Assembly (NCBI GenBank): GCA_004794785.1
Contig: SJOL01009921.1
Span: 329,517-393,516 of the forward strand
DNA from: Opisthorchis felineus
Lineage: Eukaryota; Platyhelminthes; Trematoda; Opisthorchiida; Opisthorchiidae
Direction of reading: 5' to 3'
DNA: 64,000 bases
Part shown: piece after piece, positions 27,301 through 41,039 of the stretch
Layout: each line of letters begins with the position of its first letter
Position numbering within the stretch: the stretch's first letter is position 1
Position numbers and translations under genes: made by a program
Notes under the pieces: generated by a model
Told to the model about the DNA's origin: nothing
Databases searched by the model: none
What the model saw: the letters and a program-made list of their open reading frames with translations, nothing else

Positions 27301-29796
27301 AAGGGCCATGGCATTACGCAATTTTCCATAAGTGAGATTTGTCTTTCGTAGAGGATATAGTTGGATCGATATAGTTGGTGCAACACTGCAAGGAAAGCTG
27401 AGATTTCTGACACATCAGCCTTGTCAAGTCAAGTGAACCAGTTTGTTCGACCATTAAGAAAGCCGGAGAACCGGTCGGAGGTCTAGTTAAACCAAAAGGT
27501 GCAGTTGCTTTTGAATGTCGGCTAAAAGTTCTGTTTATATTGTAGTTACCCAACTCTACACCACTGGTTAAGGGGAAATGGTACCCACCAATGGAATTCG
27601 GGTTTAGCACCTTGATTTTCTGGTACGTGGCACTTCGGATACTTCGGATACTTAGCCGAACATTGGATTGTACTCTGTGAGTTAGCACGTGCTACCACAG
27701 TGTTCTTATCGAGTGAGGTGATTACTGGAAATTTCTTCGGTTCGTCCTTCGTAATTCAACTTCAAGCCACTTCTATCGCTTCTTCACTGACAACCACAGA
27801 CAGCCTCGTATTAACTCGATAGATCTAGAACCACTAGCCATATATTTGTTATTCTAATTCATATATTACATTCACATCGTGGCACTCAATTGTCTTCATT
27901 CCTGCGGTCACTAGTCAATCTGATGAGAAAGTTACTGCTATACTCGGACATCCACAACTGAAAACACAGCAACTTTAAACAAATTTATCTTCATCATACA
28001 GGAAGACCTTAATGCAGACCATGAGATTTTCATAATACAATATTACAACATGGAATCCGCCAAAAGACCCATTCGCGTGTGGACAATTTAGTTCAATTTG
28101 CAAGAACAAAGCAGCCGCCTGCATTGTGCTAACACCCCTCTTCATTCTTGGTAACTCTGATCTCCTATCTCCCTGCTAGGCGGTCGCTAACGTTGGACTT
28201 TCATTCCTTCCGACACTTGAGAATGGCTTCAGCCGAAAACAACAACCAACTTGGAAATCGTTCATTACCGAAAGTGGTGCTCGTAAGGGACGGAAGATGA
28301 AATTACTGACTACATCCAGACTGGGTGGCAACGCCATAAGCGGCATGTGTGGCAGAGTTCACCCATTCGGGTTAACCGGTTTATTCGTTTACTGAAGTTC
28401 TATGTTCCAAGCAGGTTGAAGTAAACAAAAGTGAGAACCCAGAGATTCACAGCACTAAACTCGTTCCAATGATAGTGAATTAGAGGAGCCAGAACGAACA
28501 GGAAGATCGCCCTTTCTAGTTGTGTCCTCCATGGTGAGAAGATCGTATTGAGATTATGCTCTTCTGCAAGGAAGCGACGTTTCTGACAACAAGTCCATCG
28601 ACTCCATTCGCATCAGAAAACCCCGTGCCAAAAGACCAAGTGTATCGGATGGACTTCTGAAATAAAGATTGATTTCATGCAGATTTTCTCTTGCCAGTGA
28701 TGACAACCGATTCCGAAATAGGGAACGGCGATATAGAGCTGAATAATTCCTATTGGTAATCACGGGCAGTGAGGGCCAGAGTATCGAATCGTGAAGCTTT
28801 ACAGTAAAACATGCAACATGTGGCTTCAGAGCTAGTCAAAACCGTGTAAAGACTGTATGGAAAGTGTATGTGTCCGACGGTCGAATTGCAACATTTTCAG
28901 ATAGTCATGTTGGAAACAGTGGTGGAGTTAATTCTCCCCGTGATCAGCTAACATTTGTGAACAGTTGGTGACCGTTGTGTCTCACGAAAATCCCCCCTAA
29001 TAAGTGACCGATTAGGCGGTTCTGTCGCACATCATGGGTAATGGATCTATACACTGTAGTATGAACTCAATAAGGATGACACGTATACCATGTAACCCGA
29101 TGCCCAAACAACGCTGGCTTCGTTCTTATGGAATCATATTATCAATACGAGAATGTGAACAGTCTCCAGCTCAGCTAGTGAGCATGCAGATAAACGGCTA
29201 CTTTTCAGTTCATCGAAATCAAATCGGCGATCTTCGTTTTATCATAGACCATTCAGCTCACTCAACTAGAGTTGATGTGATCTACAACCCACCGCCGTTC
29301 GCTTTGGTTAAGCTCTCGTTTGTTCAGTGACATTAATTTTCCAGCTACTGGCATGAAACGTTAGCACAATTAACAAATGAATCACACTTTTGGAGATATT
29401 GCCGACAAAGCGATAAAGATTTCCTGATGCTAGTGAACAGCACATACGATAAGAATCTGGCAAGCTGCTTGCGATCTCTCGGGCAGCGGAATCTAAATCT
29501 TAACGACCTATCTGAAGCCACATTCCACACGAACTCTCCTCGGTCGTTGATTCAGTGGAATCATGAAATACAATTTCACTGGCATAAATCAGAAGACGTT
29601 TTTGTACTACTTCAGTAAGCTTGACTTCTTGTTGTCGACAACTCGTATAAAGGTCTGCGGAATTCTTTCGGCTCGGAGGGAGGTTTTCGTGGATCCTCCT
29701 GGGCACTGGTCAGTTTACAGAGCTTTCCAACCGCGGAAAATTAATTAGCCCAATAGTAAGTGGACGCAAAGCCGAAAGGGAGTTCTAAAGTCATTG
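27301..29796 (+). repeat. Copy A of a 2.5-kb direct duplication
   Basis: 2,496 bp matching 38,560-41,039 in the same orientation, with roughly forty single-base differences (about 1.6 percent) and 16 extra bases (CAAAAGACCCATTCGC, near 28,060) that copy B lacks. Similarity starts abruptly at AAGGGCCATGG and ends at TCATTG. No terminal inverted repeats, target duplication or poly(A) tail is visible. It could be a segmental duplication of a gene fragment or two copies of an unrecognised mobile element. Confidence 0.95.
29345..29614 (+). CDS. Candidate internal exon in duplication copy A, product unknown
   Basis: A 270-nt open stretch follows an acceptor-like TTTTCCAG and ends at a donor-like CA/GTAAGC. 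Read in phase 2 it gives 89 uninterrupted codons, starting YWHETLAQLTNESHFWRYCR. The exon is symmetric (length a multiple of three). Compared with copy B it has five differences, four of them silent, which suggests protein-level selection before or after duplication. No family was recognised, and neighbouring exons are unclear; 28,805-28,967 is a compatible but weaker upstream candidate. It could equally be a relic of a mobile-element protein. Confidence 0.35.
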
Positions 29797-30549
29797 TAGA
29801 GCTGTTTACACCCTATTGGGAGTCATCCGCAGTGCGCACCTGACGAACCCAAAGAACCTGCTATCTTCCTTATGGTAGTTTGTATACACCGGTTCGGCCA
29901 CCAGTGGCTTTCCAATAATGTGATCTGTTCGCACTCAAACTTGAATCAGGGAATCCACATCAGATGGTAGAGGGTTGACTGGGTCCTCCGAGGACAAATT
30001 CTCGGATGTAAGTTTCACTCATCGAGCCAGCCAAACACATTGCTGGTCAACCACTCGTAGCAGCACAGGCCAGTGGAGAGTTGGATGGCTGGGTGATCTT
30101 TAATCATCCCAGGTTCTGTTTTCGCACGTTGAGACCAAAAGCGCCAGCATAACACTCGGCTTGTTGGAAGTGTCCAACTCCTGAGCCATGGATGTTCATT
30201 TTTCGATAATAAATGCGTCAACGCTTCAAGGATCCGTGTTTCGTCCAGCTGATTTACCGTTCAGCCAGTCAGTGCCCCCATTGGATGGTTGACAGTTTCT
30301 TAGAAGAAGTACAATCCCGCGATGTACGGTCGAGATGAGTCGAAGCAAAGGCGAGAGGGAAAGATTCTGATCGTCCACTGTTCTACCTTGCACTGAGAAT
30401 TCCGACAACCCGGCCTCTTCGTCCAGATACCGTTTTGCTAAAGAATAGTGTATGGTATCAGTTCACTTGATTCCGAAATCCGCCACCAAGATTTACGGCA
30501 TCTGTACGCAGCTGGTGCTCAAGTCATTCCTTTTAGCTAGTCCTAACAA

Positions 30550-30640
30550 AACTTGATAAAGAATCTTCGACTGCAATAGTGTCACACTCTCGTTCGCACT
30601 GTATCCTCATCAGGTCAAGGGTCCCCGATGACCACAGCCT
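30550..30640 (-). repeat. Hammerhead-family relative with altered stem II region
   Basis: The minus strand aligns with the family outside the ribozyme (CGGGGACCC before, GTCGAAGATTCTTTATCAAG after) and keeps CTGATGAG. The following sequence GATACAGTGCGAAC does not form the usual stem II, and GAAA reads GAAC. It resembles another relic near 57.2 kb and may represent a subfamily. Confidence 0.45.
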
Positions 30641-33600
30641 GCCACATCAATTGCTGTTGCTCGCGATCTTTAGTAATTCAGCAATTAGCAACGACAATAA
30701 CTACGTTCATTTTCGGCTGTTCTGAATCGCAGTTTTGTGTCAGACGTATTGAACTCAGAACAAGTACTCCACAAGCGTCCGAAATTACCAGACTGATGGT
30801 CGTGGTGGGGGCGCTGGCAGTGGAAACCGAGTGAAGTTTGGCCTTGAAAGATACCAATCATCATAATTCAATACGTTCATTTAGGGTGGCGGTTGTGTGT
30901 CAACCTCAGATAGATCGGTCACTATGTTTGTTCGTCTGTCTATTTATTCCATCGGACAATGGTATTGAAAAACAACTAGCCTAATTAACTCAGGTGTATC
31001 ACTGAACCCGGTCTGACAGATTTATACATGATTCTTGTTGAGATTGGGCTCAGGTATTCACCCGTGCTAACTCAGTCCCACCAGTTTTCATATGCACGAT
31101 GTGTTGAAAACCACAGCGGTAAGATGAGAACAGGCCGCTTAGGGCCAGAATGAGCGGAGGTGAGGACAATTAAATGACCATACCGTCATTCCATGTATAC
31201 GCGCAAGCTTGGGCGACTGAATATGGATTGTGAAGTACCTTGTAACAACGACACGGGAGCGTCAAAACAAGCACTGGAACACCCGGTTGACAGCGAGTCT
31301 TGGCGCCATCGCCTAGTAAGTGTGGGACCGGTATCCTTGAATTGTAAACAAACAAATCAAATCAATACACATCAGATTTTGGCAGTTTAAAAAAACTGGA
31401 AAAGCTGATAACAAAGAAAAACGAATAAGTGGATCAGTCGATTTGCGGGAGCCACTTGAATCGTAGAACCAAGTCCGGTGAACGTTCATGAGTCAAAGCA
31501 AAATGGACCTGATGTGAACGAAATGCCCAAATCGGATGATACGATTTACTGCGTTGTTCACAACATATTCGTACTCTCATTGGCTCGCTACTGAGGTTTT
31601 GTGATTTCTGGTACATATTCAGAGTTGGTCGGATTTGACAAGATTGGATTAGCATGGCACGATGGATCTCAGTACTGAGATTGACTGCACAAGCTGGGTA
31701 GGTGACCAAGACATGACTCACAACCGGTCACCTTCCCAACCAGTTAGTTTCCCTTTTCTGACCTGGTTTTCTATAAAATCCGCATCAGTAGTGAGGACTG
31801 CAAATACAGCAGACACCGGTCTCATCGACTTCTGCCAAAAAAAACTTTAAAAAGTGACACGAGGAGCCCAGCGCAGATCAGGGATGATTTTAGAATTTTA
31901 TTTATTCCATTTGTTTGAGGAGTTGCACCTTTGCAAGCCCCAGAGTTCTGACGCCAGTCTAGCATCGGTCAGAAAAATGTAGACGTCCATCCCGTCGGCA
32001 GACAGACACACGCGATTGCGTTTAATAAGCCGCCAGGCGAATAAGTTATAGTAAATGCATCGGTGCACATTCGAAAATATCCGAGCATTACTTTGATTGT
32101 GGCCACGAGTTGTATCCGTGACAGTTCTAGAGGCACCTTGAAACGAGTAGACACAGTTCTCAGTAAATCTGTCCTCATGGAGTAATCAATGCTTAACCAC
32201 TGTGAAAAGCAGTCTCGGACATGAGCAACCGTCCCTTTGTCCTCTCATGGAACCAAACAACAAAACAATCCTAGACGTTTTTCATGAGTGTCTGTTCGTA
32301 TTGCAAATGTTTTCCGTGAACCTGTGACGATCGAACCCCATAGGACACAGAACACGGCGGACAGATTTTCAGCCATCGAAGCCCGCCGGGGTCCCAGCAT
32401 CCTTGCATTATCAACCCTGCACTAAGCTCTAATTTTCTTGAGAATAATTCGTCGAAATGTGTGAGAAAATAAGGCGTAGTGCATTGGACTTAAAGGCCTT
32501 TTCCCCGACCGACTGAGTGAACTTCGCACAAGAGAGTCGAACAACCCAGATGTTGCTTTGAGAGTATACCTTCTGGAGTGTACACCGTTTTTTAGAAAGT
32601 CTGAATCGTGGTTGCTGGAAATGGAGCAATCTGTATTGGTGTTGAGCTGCTGAATGCGTTACACTGAGGGAATGGCAAATATGAGAGTTCACAAAATACA
32701 AAGGACACTGAAATCAGTAATATTTCCACAGATCGCATGCCTTGCTTTTGCACGATTTCACGACTCTTTTAAAATGAATGTATAGGTATGGGGATAGTAC
32801 TTGCACCGACAAGTTATAATAGCCAAATTATTCCAGTTCCATGACGACGACAATGCACCACCCATATCTACGAGTTTTATCTGTCACTCATATTGGGACA
32901 CCACATGTGGCTGACGATTGCATTTTCAGAGTACAAAAACATCTTATGTCCGTAAGTATTTAGTGAGACTTCTGATCACTCTACAGTTGTTTGTTTACTG
33001 TTTCTATAAACACAGTTCAGATGACCCTCTACGAAACACAACAGAAGGTTGACCAACCGAGTTGCAACTTATCTGATCTGGGGAACCATAAGTGGTTCCA
33101 ACCCACTAGAGGATTGGTTATCAGATAAAGCAGCCTTATATAGCGAATACTGTCCATACGAACATGGACTTTTGTAATTATATAATTATTTTGAATACAG
33201 GCCCGTTCTAAGTTCTCTAGGCACCCAGCGCAGATGAGTCGAAATTGAAGGCCGATCAATTTTTAAAAAATTCTGGGGCCTCATGCACTGATGTCTCATT
33301 TTACTACATCTTCAGTGTACTGCCACCTCTAACGATGTGAAAAGAAACCATTTGTTTTAAGTCGAAACTATCTTCAAATAGTGTATTTCTGCCATATTAA
33401 CTCTTCACGTTTTGAACATATTCTTACCCATCGTCTTCCTGCGATTTTTTCAGAGTGAACTTTAATCGTAATATATAATTGTCATTTATCAGATACATAG
33501 GACCAGCCGTGGAAGTTAGTCCACTCGTCATGGTAAAGGCATTTCACTGCATCCAAAAGTAAAATGATACGCGCCCAGAGGTTTTCCGAAAATGATGGTC

Positions 33601-36600
33601 GATGTTTTAGATTTGTTAGGCGTATGCTTTCTCATACAAATTTGCTTGCATAACTTACAAGGTACTAGCTGATATGTGATGTACGTCGCCAGATTTCTTC
33701 CGTAGCCAAATCCTCACATTCCACTGAGGACTCACCCAAACACCTGCATGGGTTCTTGAGATGTTCAGCCACACCAAACAGGGATGCAGCTCTTGCCTAG
33801 CTAGATGGTCAGGCCAGGTCCAGAATTCAGCAAGTCGCAGCAAATTTTGTGTTAAAATTTCAAGAACATAAATAAAGCGTATGGATGCAGTCTGGCTTGT
33901 ATTCCTCCGCATTTCCATATGTGAAGCATGTGATTGCCATCAGCACTAAACCAGATGTTATGTGTGAGAGGTCACATATCAAACGCCTGCTACATTCCAC
34001 TTCACTCATGATAACCGGCTGACACGAGGCTTTGAGAATAAGGTGATAAAATTAGGGATTTCAAGCTTAACCGCTTTAAAATGGTTGTAAGGACAACCTA
34101 AACGAAAGCCACACGGGCGGTTTGCTACCCAATGGTTATCTCCGCCCCGGTGACGTTATTATAACTTGAAAATGGGAATAATCCAGAGAGTTCCTGCTTG
34201 TCACTGTGTATTGTGGTAGGCATGAGTGACTGGCGTTTTTCGTGGCTGAGTCGGACAAAGCTAACAATGATGTGGTTATGTGGTTCACTTCTCATGGTGG
34301 TGTGAGCTAATGATTTCTTACATGTGTTTGTTCTAGTACAAAGGCTGATTCGATTGACTCATTGGCGGCAAGGGAGAACATAATGGCGAATGTTATTACA
34401 ACGAACTCAGGCAGGCTCCGAGATGACGAGTTGTGAGCAACTTGATACACATTACACACGGGAGTGTAGTCACTAAATAAGATGATTGAGGTACCGATCA
34501 AGATAAGACAGAAATACTTATGAGCTCCATGGCCGAATAATGACCCTTTTCCTAGCAGCCGTTAAATTGAGTGAGATTTGAAAGGATTAGCCTTATCTCC
34601 TTCTGGGAAGAAATCTGTTCTCATAACAAGCAGTCGTTAATGTTACCGAGGAAATACGTACATTTTTCACCAACTTTCAATTTTTTTGGATTGCTAAGGT
34701 TTAGGAGTAGGTTGAAGGAATGTTTTCGATGTGCCACCTACCCGATGCTGAAATACGCCATCAGTCTGACAGGTGAAGATAATGCCTTACTAGATCATTT
34801 GGATAACAACCTTATCAGCTGACTGTACTTTCATCTGGAAGTTCTGCCGTCTGACTTGTACAGCTCATAATATGCAAACAGTCGGCCGCCTGATCCACAG
34901 AATAGCCACTTCTACTTAATGTTCTACTTAATGTTGTCACATCTTTTGCTGGATGGTGCTTTGGTCAGTGGTTTGCAACATAAGACTGCGTGCCATGTGT
35001 GTGGTGGGAGCATAAAGGCTGATTTTTACGTTCAAACGCCTCGTTCAAATTTTTTTGTCGAAAACACAGCCCATATTCCAATCAACCTGGCACAAAATAT
35101 AGCAACAAAGAACTCAACGGTGAAACAAACCGGGAGTGCATAGTTCTGAAAATGCCGCTTTTTATCAACTGCTGAGACAAATCCTTTTGGGTAAATTCAT
35201 TCCACTCGGCGGGATAACTTGTTTCTCTTAGTCTTGTCAGACTGTCATTCGTAGTTGTCACAGTTTACTTGTCCTTGTGCACGAGAAAAATGGCACTTGT
35301 GACAACGTTTCGCAAAGGCACTTGCAGAGGAATACGGATGCAGAATACTTTGCACCAACAAATGAGGAAAAATCCAGCAGTGTATAACCTGTTAAAAGTT
35401 TTAGAGTACCAGAATAAATCCCAGAGAATTTTCATTTTCCATATTGACATGCATCAGATGAAGTAAGTAGGCCCGGTAGCGATGTGCAAGTAAGAAGAGC
35501 TGTGATAAACAAAGAATTCATTAAAAAATTTGTGAAGGGTAGATGACTATGAGCCCTTAAGTTTTGAATTACTATCATATTAACTGCATACAAAGTGTGA
35601 TTCGTTATTTCATGTTTATGCAGTATCCCGATATGGATCAGGAAAACGTTTGGGTACTAAAGTTCTTCAATGAGGATTTGTATGAAAATTGTGGGCTGGC
35701 ATAAACCCAAGTTGTTGGAAAAATTCGGTTAAGAGCTAGCGGCAATATACACCTTTGTCAATGCACATTTCGTTGATGAAACATGCACAAAGCATTAGTT
35801 GGCTTAACCTTGTTCAGAAAGCACTGTGCAGCTATCACGTAATTTTTTCATTCACGACGGCATTATTTCAATTTGCAACAATAGTTACACCCATTGTGGG
35901 TGGGGCAACCTAAAGAAGTTCGTATTAGAAAAAGGTGAAAAAGGACAACTATGATTGAAGAATAGATTAATTTGGCCAACCCGGGTCTCCCTACTGCGTG
36001 CCACGCAGTGGCCGTATTTCATGCTGGTGATGGTGCCATAAGAAAACCGCGCCTTGTATTCGAGAAACCATCAAATTACATGCAGTTTGACATTTATATC
36101 GAACATTTAGCGCGGTATGGCACGCAATGATGCCGGTTATCACTGAGGGGTTTTAGGTAAGAATGCTACCCGCATGTTCTAAGCACATCGTTTTGGCACA
36201 GGCTCTTTCGGAAGAGAAGATAGAAAATGGCCGAAAAGGCTATAAATTGTCATCGTTAAGAGCAAATTAGTTTGCAAAATCCCCTGCAGATGTCAATATA
36301 TGTACAATGTGTACTAAAAACGAAAATTTTTCTGAGGAAATTAACCAAGTGAATAACCTAGTCAATCTTCCACATGTTTTCTGGTTGCCGGGTTGAACCG
36401 GTTTTCATACATCATTATTTCCCTGTTTGCAGAACCACGAATGTTTCCGACACCTACCTTATCGTTTTGTCTGTAACCAGGATAATCGAAGCCTGGTCCA
36501 CACAACCAGCAAAAGCTGTGTTGCCCAGTTCGTTGGTGAAACTTGGGAAAAATATCACAGCTGTCGGGTAACACCCGTTCGAATTTCATCTTTGCGAACC

Positions 36601-37444
36601 GGAGTTTCTGACTTGTTCTCAAAGAAACTAGAGGGAACTGTCACTCTTTGGAGTGGATTGGTCGACTTCCCGCTGTTCTACCGCATTTCTTCAGTTTTCG
36701 CAAATGATGCTTGGCCTGTAACGATGACTGGCAATTGATAATTTCCGTCAGATGAACACCGTGTTGGCATTTAGTTACTTGCATATACTCCCCTGGAATT
36801 GAACGGTATATTATCAAAAGTAAAGCGTTGGACGCGATAAAGCTGGAGTGAACTGCTTAAAAGCGTTGGTGCGGAATATGGTGGTTCGGCTAAATTCGAG
36901 CGATCAAAAATTGAAGCGGAAGTATTGTTACTGTCTTAAATATCGTTTATTGCAAGAAACTTGTCACGACAGGCACAATAAACACTTGTGACATAACAGA
37001 TTCGAGTAGGAGCGAATTCAGGCGGAACCGATAATCTTCGCATTCGCAGGCTTGCAAGGATTTGCATGAGAACCTCTGTCGGAGATGGAATGAACTAACA
37101 AATTAGTGCTTGGATTTCCCGCGGATGCTTTCAGTTTTACTAAAATTACGAGGTACATTTTCCCCTATCATTTTCTTCTTTGAAGACGAATGAATTTCAA
37201 GGAAAACTTGCCTGTTCTCAGCTGGTCAAGCTCCAAAATTATGTCATCGGCTAGTTGACAGATGAACCAAAATTCAGTCCTCGAGAATTGCTCATGGTTC
37301 TTGGTTGACCCCATTGACAATCAATTTAGTCTGGGGCATAATCAACATCAATATCATCAACAGAAACAGCATCACCATTGCTAGCAGTAATGCTCTACCG
37401 CCGTACAGCCACAAATGTTATTTAAATACAGTTAAGGCCTTGAA

Positions 37445-37984
37445 GTGAGAAGCAGAGAAAATAGTGGGTGGAGCGACCTCATGTTGGCCTGTCGCAAGCA
37501 GTCTAAATTGTATAGACCTCCAAGTGCCCAGTCAGGACCGACACTGACAACACAAAAGCCAATGACATTGATAAGCGGCCATTTATCCCAGTGTCTCCGG
37601 CCAAATGTAGTGAGCTCAGGAGGACCCCATCCTGGAAAACGAACCGCACAAGCAACACCTAAACTCTTCGTTTTGAACGCATATCGCTACGGATTACTGA
37701 CAGTCCGATGGTCTCGGATTTATAGTTGTGTTTATTTGTCTCAGTTTGCAGAGAACAGACATAAATTGAGAACCATGACTGTTCCCTTCCACTCAACAGT
37801 AAATGATTCCCAACAGATAACCACTAGCCGAAGATACCATTTTGTCAACCGCAAGAAGCATCTCATACGAGAGAGAGCCTGTGCACTGGGGTACTCTCTA
37901 CATAAAGAAACCCCATTTAGGAGAAACAAGACTTCGGGACGTTTCTTATTTGTAGGTTCAGTCCGAAAACAAACTGAAACGTAA
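37445..37984 (+). other. Long open frame of doubtful coding status
   Basis: 179 codons open, beginning at GTG. The translation is rich in Arg, Ser and Thr with no recognisable domain. The position, shortly upstream of duplication copy B, could fit a fragment of the same locus, but nothing links them directly. Confidence 0.18.
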
Positions 37985-38559
37985 TGGGGATTATGAAATG
38001 TTTTCCTCAGCCACTACTGAGTTGCTGATATTTTAATCGTTCCACAATCTTTGGAATTACTTTTGCAAACCTTTTGCCATCAATCGAGGTGATATGTGCT
38101 GGGTAGGACTATAAAATGATGAGCTGTTTAGCGGTCGCTACCCGCGTACTTACATGTTATGTCAGCCCGACTGATGAAAAGAAGTTCGTAACAAAATTAC
38201 TAAGCTCATAGAACGTTCCAGCACTTGAACTATCATTTTTCTATCTCATACCCAATTATTAGGTTGTACGCCAGCTACACAGAATCATTGAGAGAATGCG
38301 TTTGGTGCTCGCACTTATGTTGCCTCTCCAATCTGGACAAACTACCACCCAATTTTGCCGCTGAATTCTGTGAAGAGACATGTTTTACATCAGGTGTTTT
38401 GCTTTGCGCACATGATTCTTCGGTAAACATTTTTAAACCCTATACTATGCGTGACAACACCGAAGAACCAATGCATTCAAACATTTCCAATTGGTCTGTC
38501 CTGTTATCTGAGGTGTACAACATTGATACTTGTAGAAAAGCAGGAAGAAATTCGATAAC

Positions 38560-41039
38560 AAGGGCCATGGCATTACGCAATTTTCCATAAGTGGGATTTG
38601 TCTTTTGTAGAGGATATAGTTGGATCGATATAGTTGGTGCAACACTGCAAGGAAAGCTGAGATTTCTGACACATCAGCCTTGTCAAGTCAAGTGAACCAG
38701 TTTGTTCGACCATTAAGAAAGCCGGAGAACCGGTCGGAGGTCTAGTTAAACCAAAAGGTGCAGTTGCTTTTGAATGTCGGCTAAAAGTTCTGTTTATATT
38801 GTAGTTACCCAACTCTACACCACTGGTTTAGGGGAAATGGTACCCACCAATGGAATTCGGGTTTAGCACCTTGATTTTCTGGTACGTAGCACTTCGGATA
38901 CTTCGGATACTTAGCCGAACATTGGATTGTACTCTGTGAGTTAGCACGTGCTACCACAGTGTTCTTATCGAGTGAGGTGATTACTGGAAATTTCTTCGGT
39001 TCGTCCTTCGTAATTCAACTTCAAGCCACTTCTATCGCTTCTTCACTGACAACCACAGACAGCCTCGTATTAACTCGATAGATCTAGAACCACTAGCCAT
39101 ATATTTGTTATTCTAATTCATATATTACATTCACATCGTGGCACTCAATTGTCTTCATTCCTGCGGTCACTAGTAAACCTGATGACAAAGTTACTGCTAT
39201 ACTCGGACATCCACAACTGAAAACACAGCAACTTTAAACAAATTTATCTTCATCATACAGGGAGACCTTAATGCAGACCATGAGATTTTCATAATACAAT
39301 ATTACAACATGGAATCCGCGTGTGGACAATTTAGTTCAATTTGCAAGAACAAAGCAGCTGCCTGCATTGTGCTTACACCCCTCTTCATTCTTGGTAAATC
39401 TCACCTCGTATCTCCCTGCTAGGCAGTCGCTAACGTTGGACTTTCATTCCTTCCGACACTTGAGAATGGCTTTAGCCGAAAACAACAACCAACCGGGAAA
39501 TCGTTCATTACCGAAAGTGGTGCTCGTAAGGGACGGGGGATGAAATTACTGACTACATCCAGACTGGGTGGCAACGCCATAAGCGGCATGTATGGCAGAG
39601 TTCACCCATTCGGGTTAACCGGTTTATTCGTTTACTGAAGTTCTATGTTCCAAGCAGGTTGAAGTAAACAAAAGTGAGAACCCAGAGATTCACAGCACTA
39701 AACTCGTTCCAATGATAGTGAATTAGAGGAGCCAGAACGAACAGGAAGATCGCCCTTTCTAGTTGTGTCCTCCATGGTGAGAAGATCGTATTGAGATTAT
39801 GCTCTTCTGCAAGGAAGCGACGTTTCTGACAACAAGTCCATCGACTCCATTCGCATCAGAAAACCCCGTGCCAAAAGACCAAGTGTATCGGGTGGACTTC
39901 TGAAACAAAGATTGATTTCATGCAGATTTTCTCTTGCCAGTGATGACAACCGATGCCGAAATAGGGAACGGCGATATAGAGCTGAATACTTCCTATTGGT
40001 AATCACGGGCAGTGAGGGCCAGAGTATCGAATCGTGAAGCTTTACAGTAAAACATGCAACATGTGGCTTCAGAGCTAGTCAAAACCGTGTAAAGACTGTA
40101 TGGAAAGTGTATGTGTCCGACGGTCGAATTGCAACATTTTCAGATAGTCATGTTGGAAACAGTGGTGGAGTTAATTCTCCCCGTGATAAGCTAAAATTTG
40201 TGAACAGTTGGTGACCGTTGTGTCTCACGAAAATCCCCCCTAATAAGTGACCGATTAGGCGGTTCTGTCGCACATCATGGGTAATGGGTCTATACACTGT
40301 AGTATGAACTCAATAAGGATGACACGTATACCATGTAACCCGATGCCCAAACAACGCTGGCTTCGTTCTTATGGAATCATATTATCAATACGAGAATGTG
40401 AACAGTCTCCAGCTCAGCTAGTGAGCATGCAGATAAACGGCTGCCTTTCAGTTCATCGAAATCAAATCGGCGATCTTCGTTTTATCATAGACCATTCAGC
40501 TCACTCAACTAGAGTTGATGTGATCTACAACCCACCGCCGTTCGCTTTGGTTAAGCTCTCGTTTGTTCAGTGACATTAATTTTCCAGCTACTGGCATGAA
40601 ACGTTAGCACAATTAACAAATGAATCACACTTTTGGAGATATTGCCGACAAAGCGATAAAGATTTCCTGATGCTAGTGAACAGCACATACGATAAGAATC
40701 TGGCAAGCTGCTTGCGATCTCTCGGGCAGCGGAATCTAAATCTTAACGACTTATCGGAAGCCACGTTCCACACGAACTCTCCTCGGTCGTTGATTCAGTG
40801 GAATCATGAAATACAATTTCACTGGCATATATCAGAAGACGTTTTCGTACTACTTCAGTAAGCTTGACTTCTTGTTGTCGACAACTCGTATAAAGGTCTG
40901 CGGAATTCTTTCGGCTCGGAGGGAGGTTTTCGTGGATCCTCCTGGGCACTGGTCAGTTTACAGAGCTTTCCAACCGCGGAAAATTAATTAGCCCAATAGT
41001 AAGTGGACGCAAAGCCGACAAAGAGTTCTAAATTCATTG
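38560..41039 (+). repeat. Copy B of a 2.5-kb direct duplication
   Basis: 2,480 bp, same orientation as copy A, 8,763 bp downstream of its end. The 16-bp difference lies between CGC repeats, which suggests a microhomology-mediated deletion in this copy. Flanks on both sides are unrelated to those of copy A, so this is not a simple recent tandem duplication of a longer block. Confidence 0.95.
40588..40857 (+). CDS. Candidate internal exon in duplication copy B, product unknown
   Basis: Counterpart of 29,345-29,614 with the same splice-like borders and an unbroken frame. Differences from copy A are CTA/TTA, TCT/TCG, ACA/ACG and TTT/TTC (all silent) and one AAA/ATA (Lys to Ile). The protein segment is not recognised. 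Retention of the frame and of both splice signals in two copies is the main support. Confidence 0.35.

Larger units (their letters stand above)
29797..38559. other. Spacer between the two duplicated segments
   Basis: About 8.8 kb. It holds the hammerhead-family relic at 30.6 kb and the doubtful frame at 37.4 kb. No sequence here was found to repeat the DNA flanking either duplicated copy. Confidence 0.5.

Noticed and set aside
27314..27688. 124-codon minus-strand open frame in duplication copy A
   Set aside because: The matching frame in copy B is shortened to 79 codons by a substitution, and no domain was recognised.
29838..29870. CACCTGACGAACCCAAAGAACC resembling a hammerhead core
   Set aside because: Stem II does not close and GAAA is missing; flanks do not match the family clearly.
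34095..34150. Minus-strand GCAAACCGCCCGTGTGGC resembling the 3' half of the hammerhead repeat
   Set aside because: No CUGAUGA box, no stem II and no flanking family blocks.
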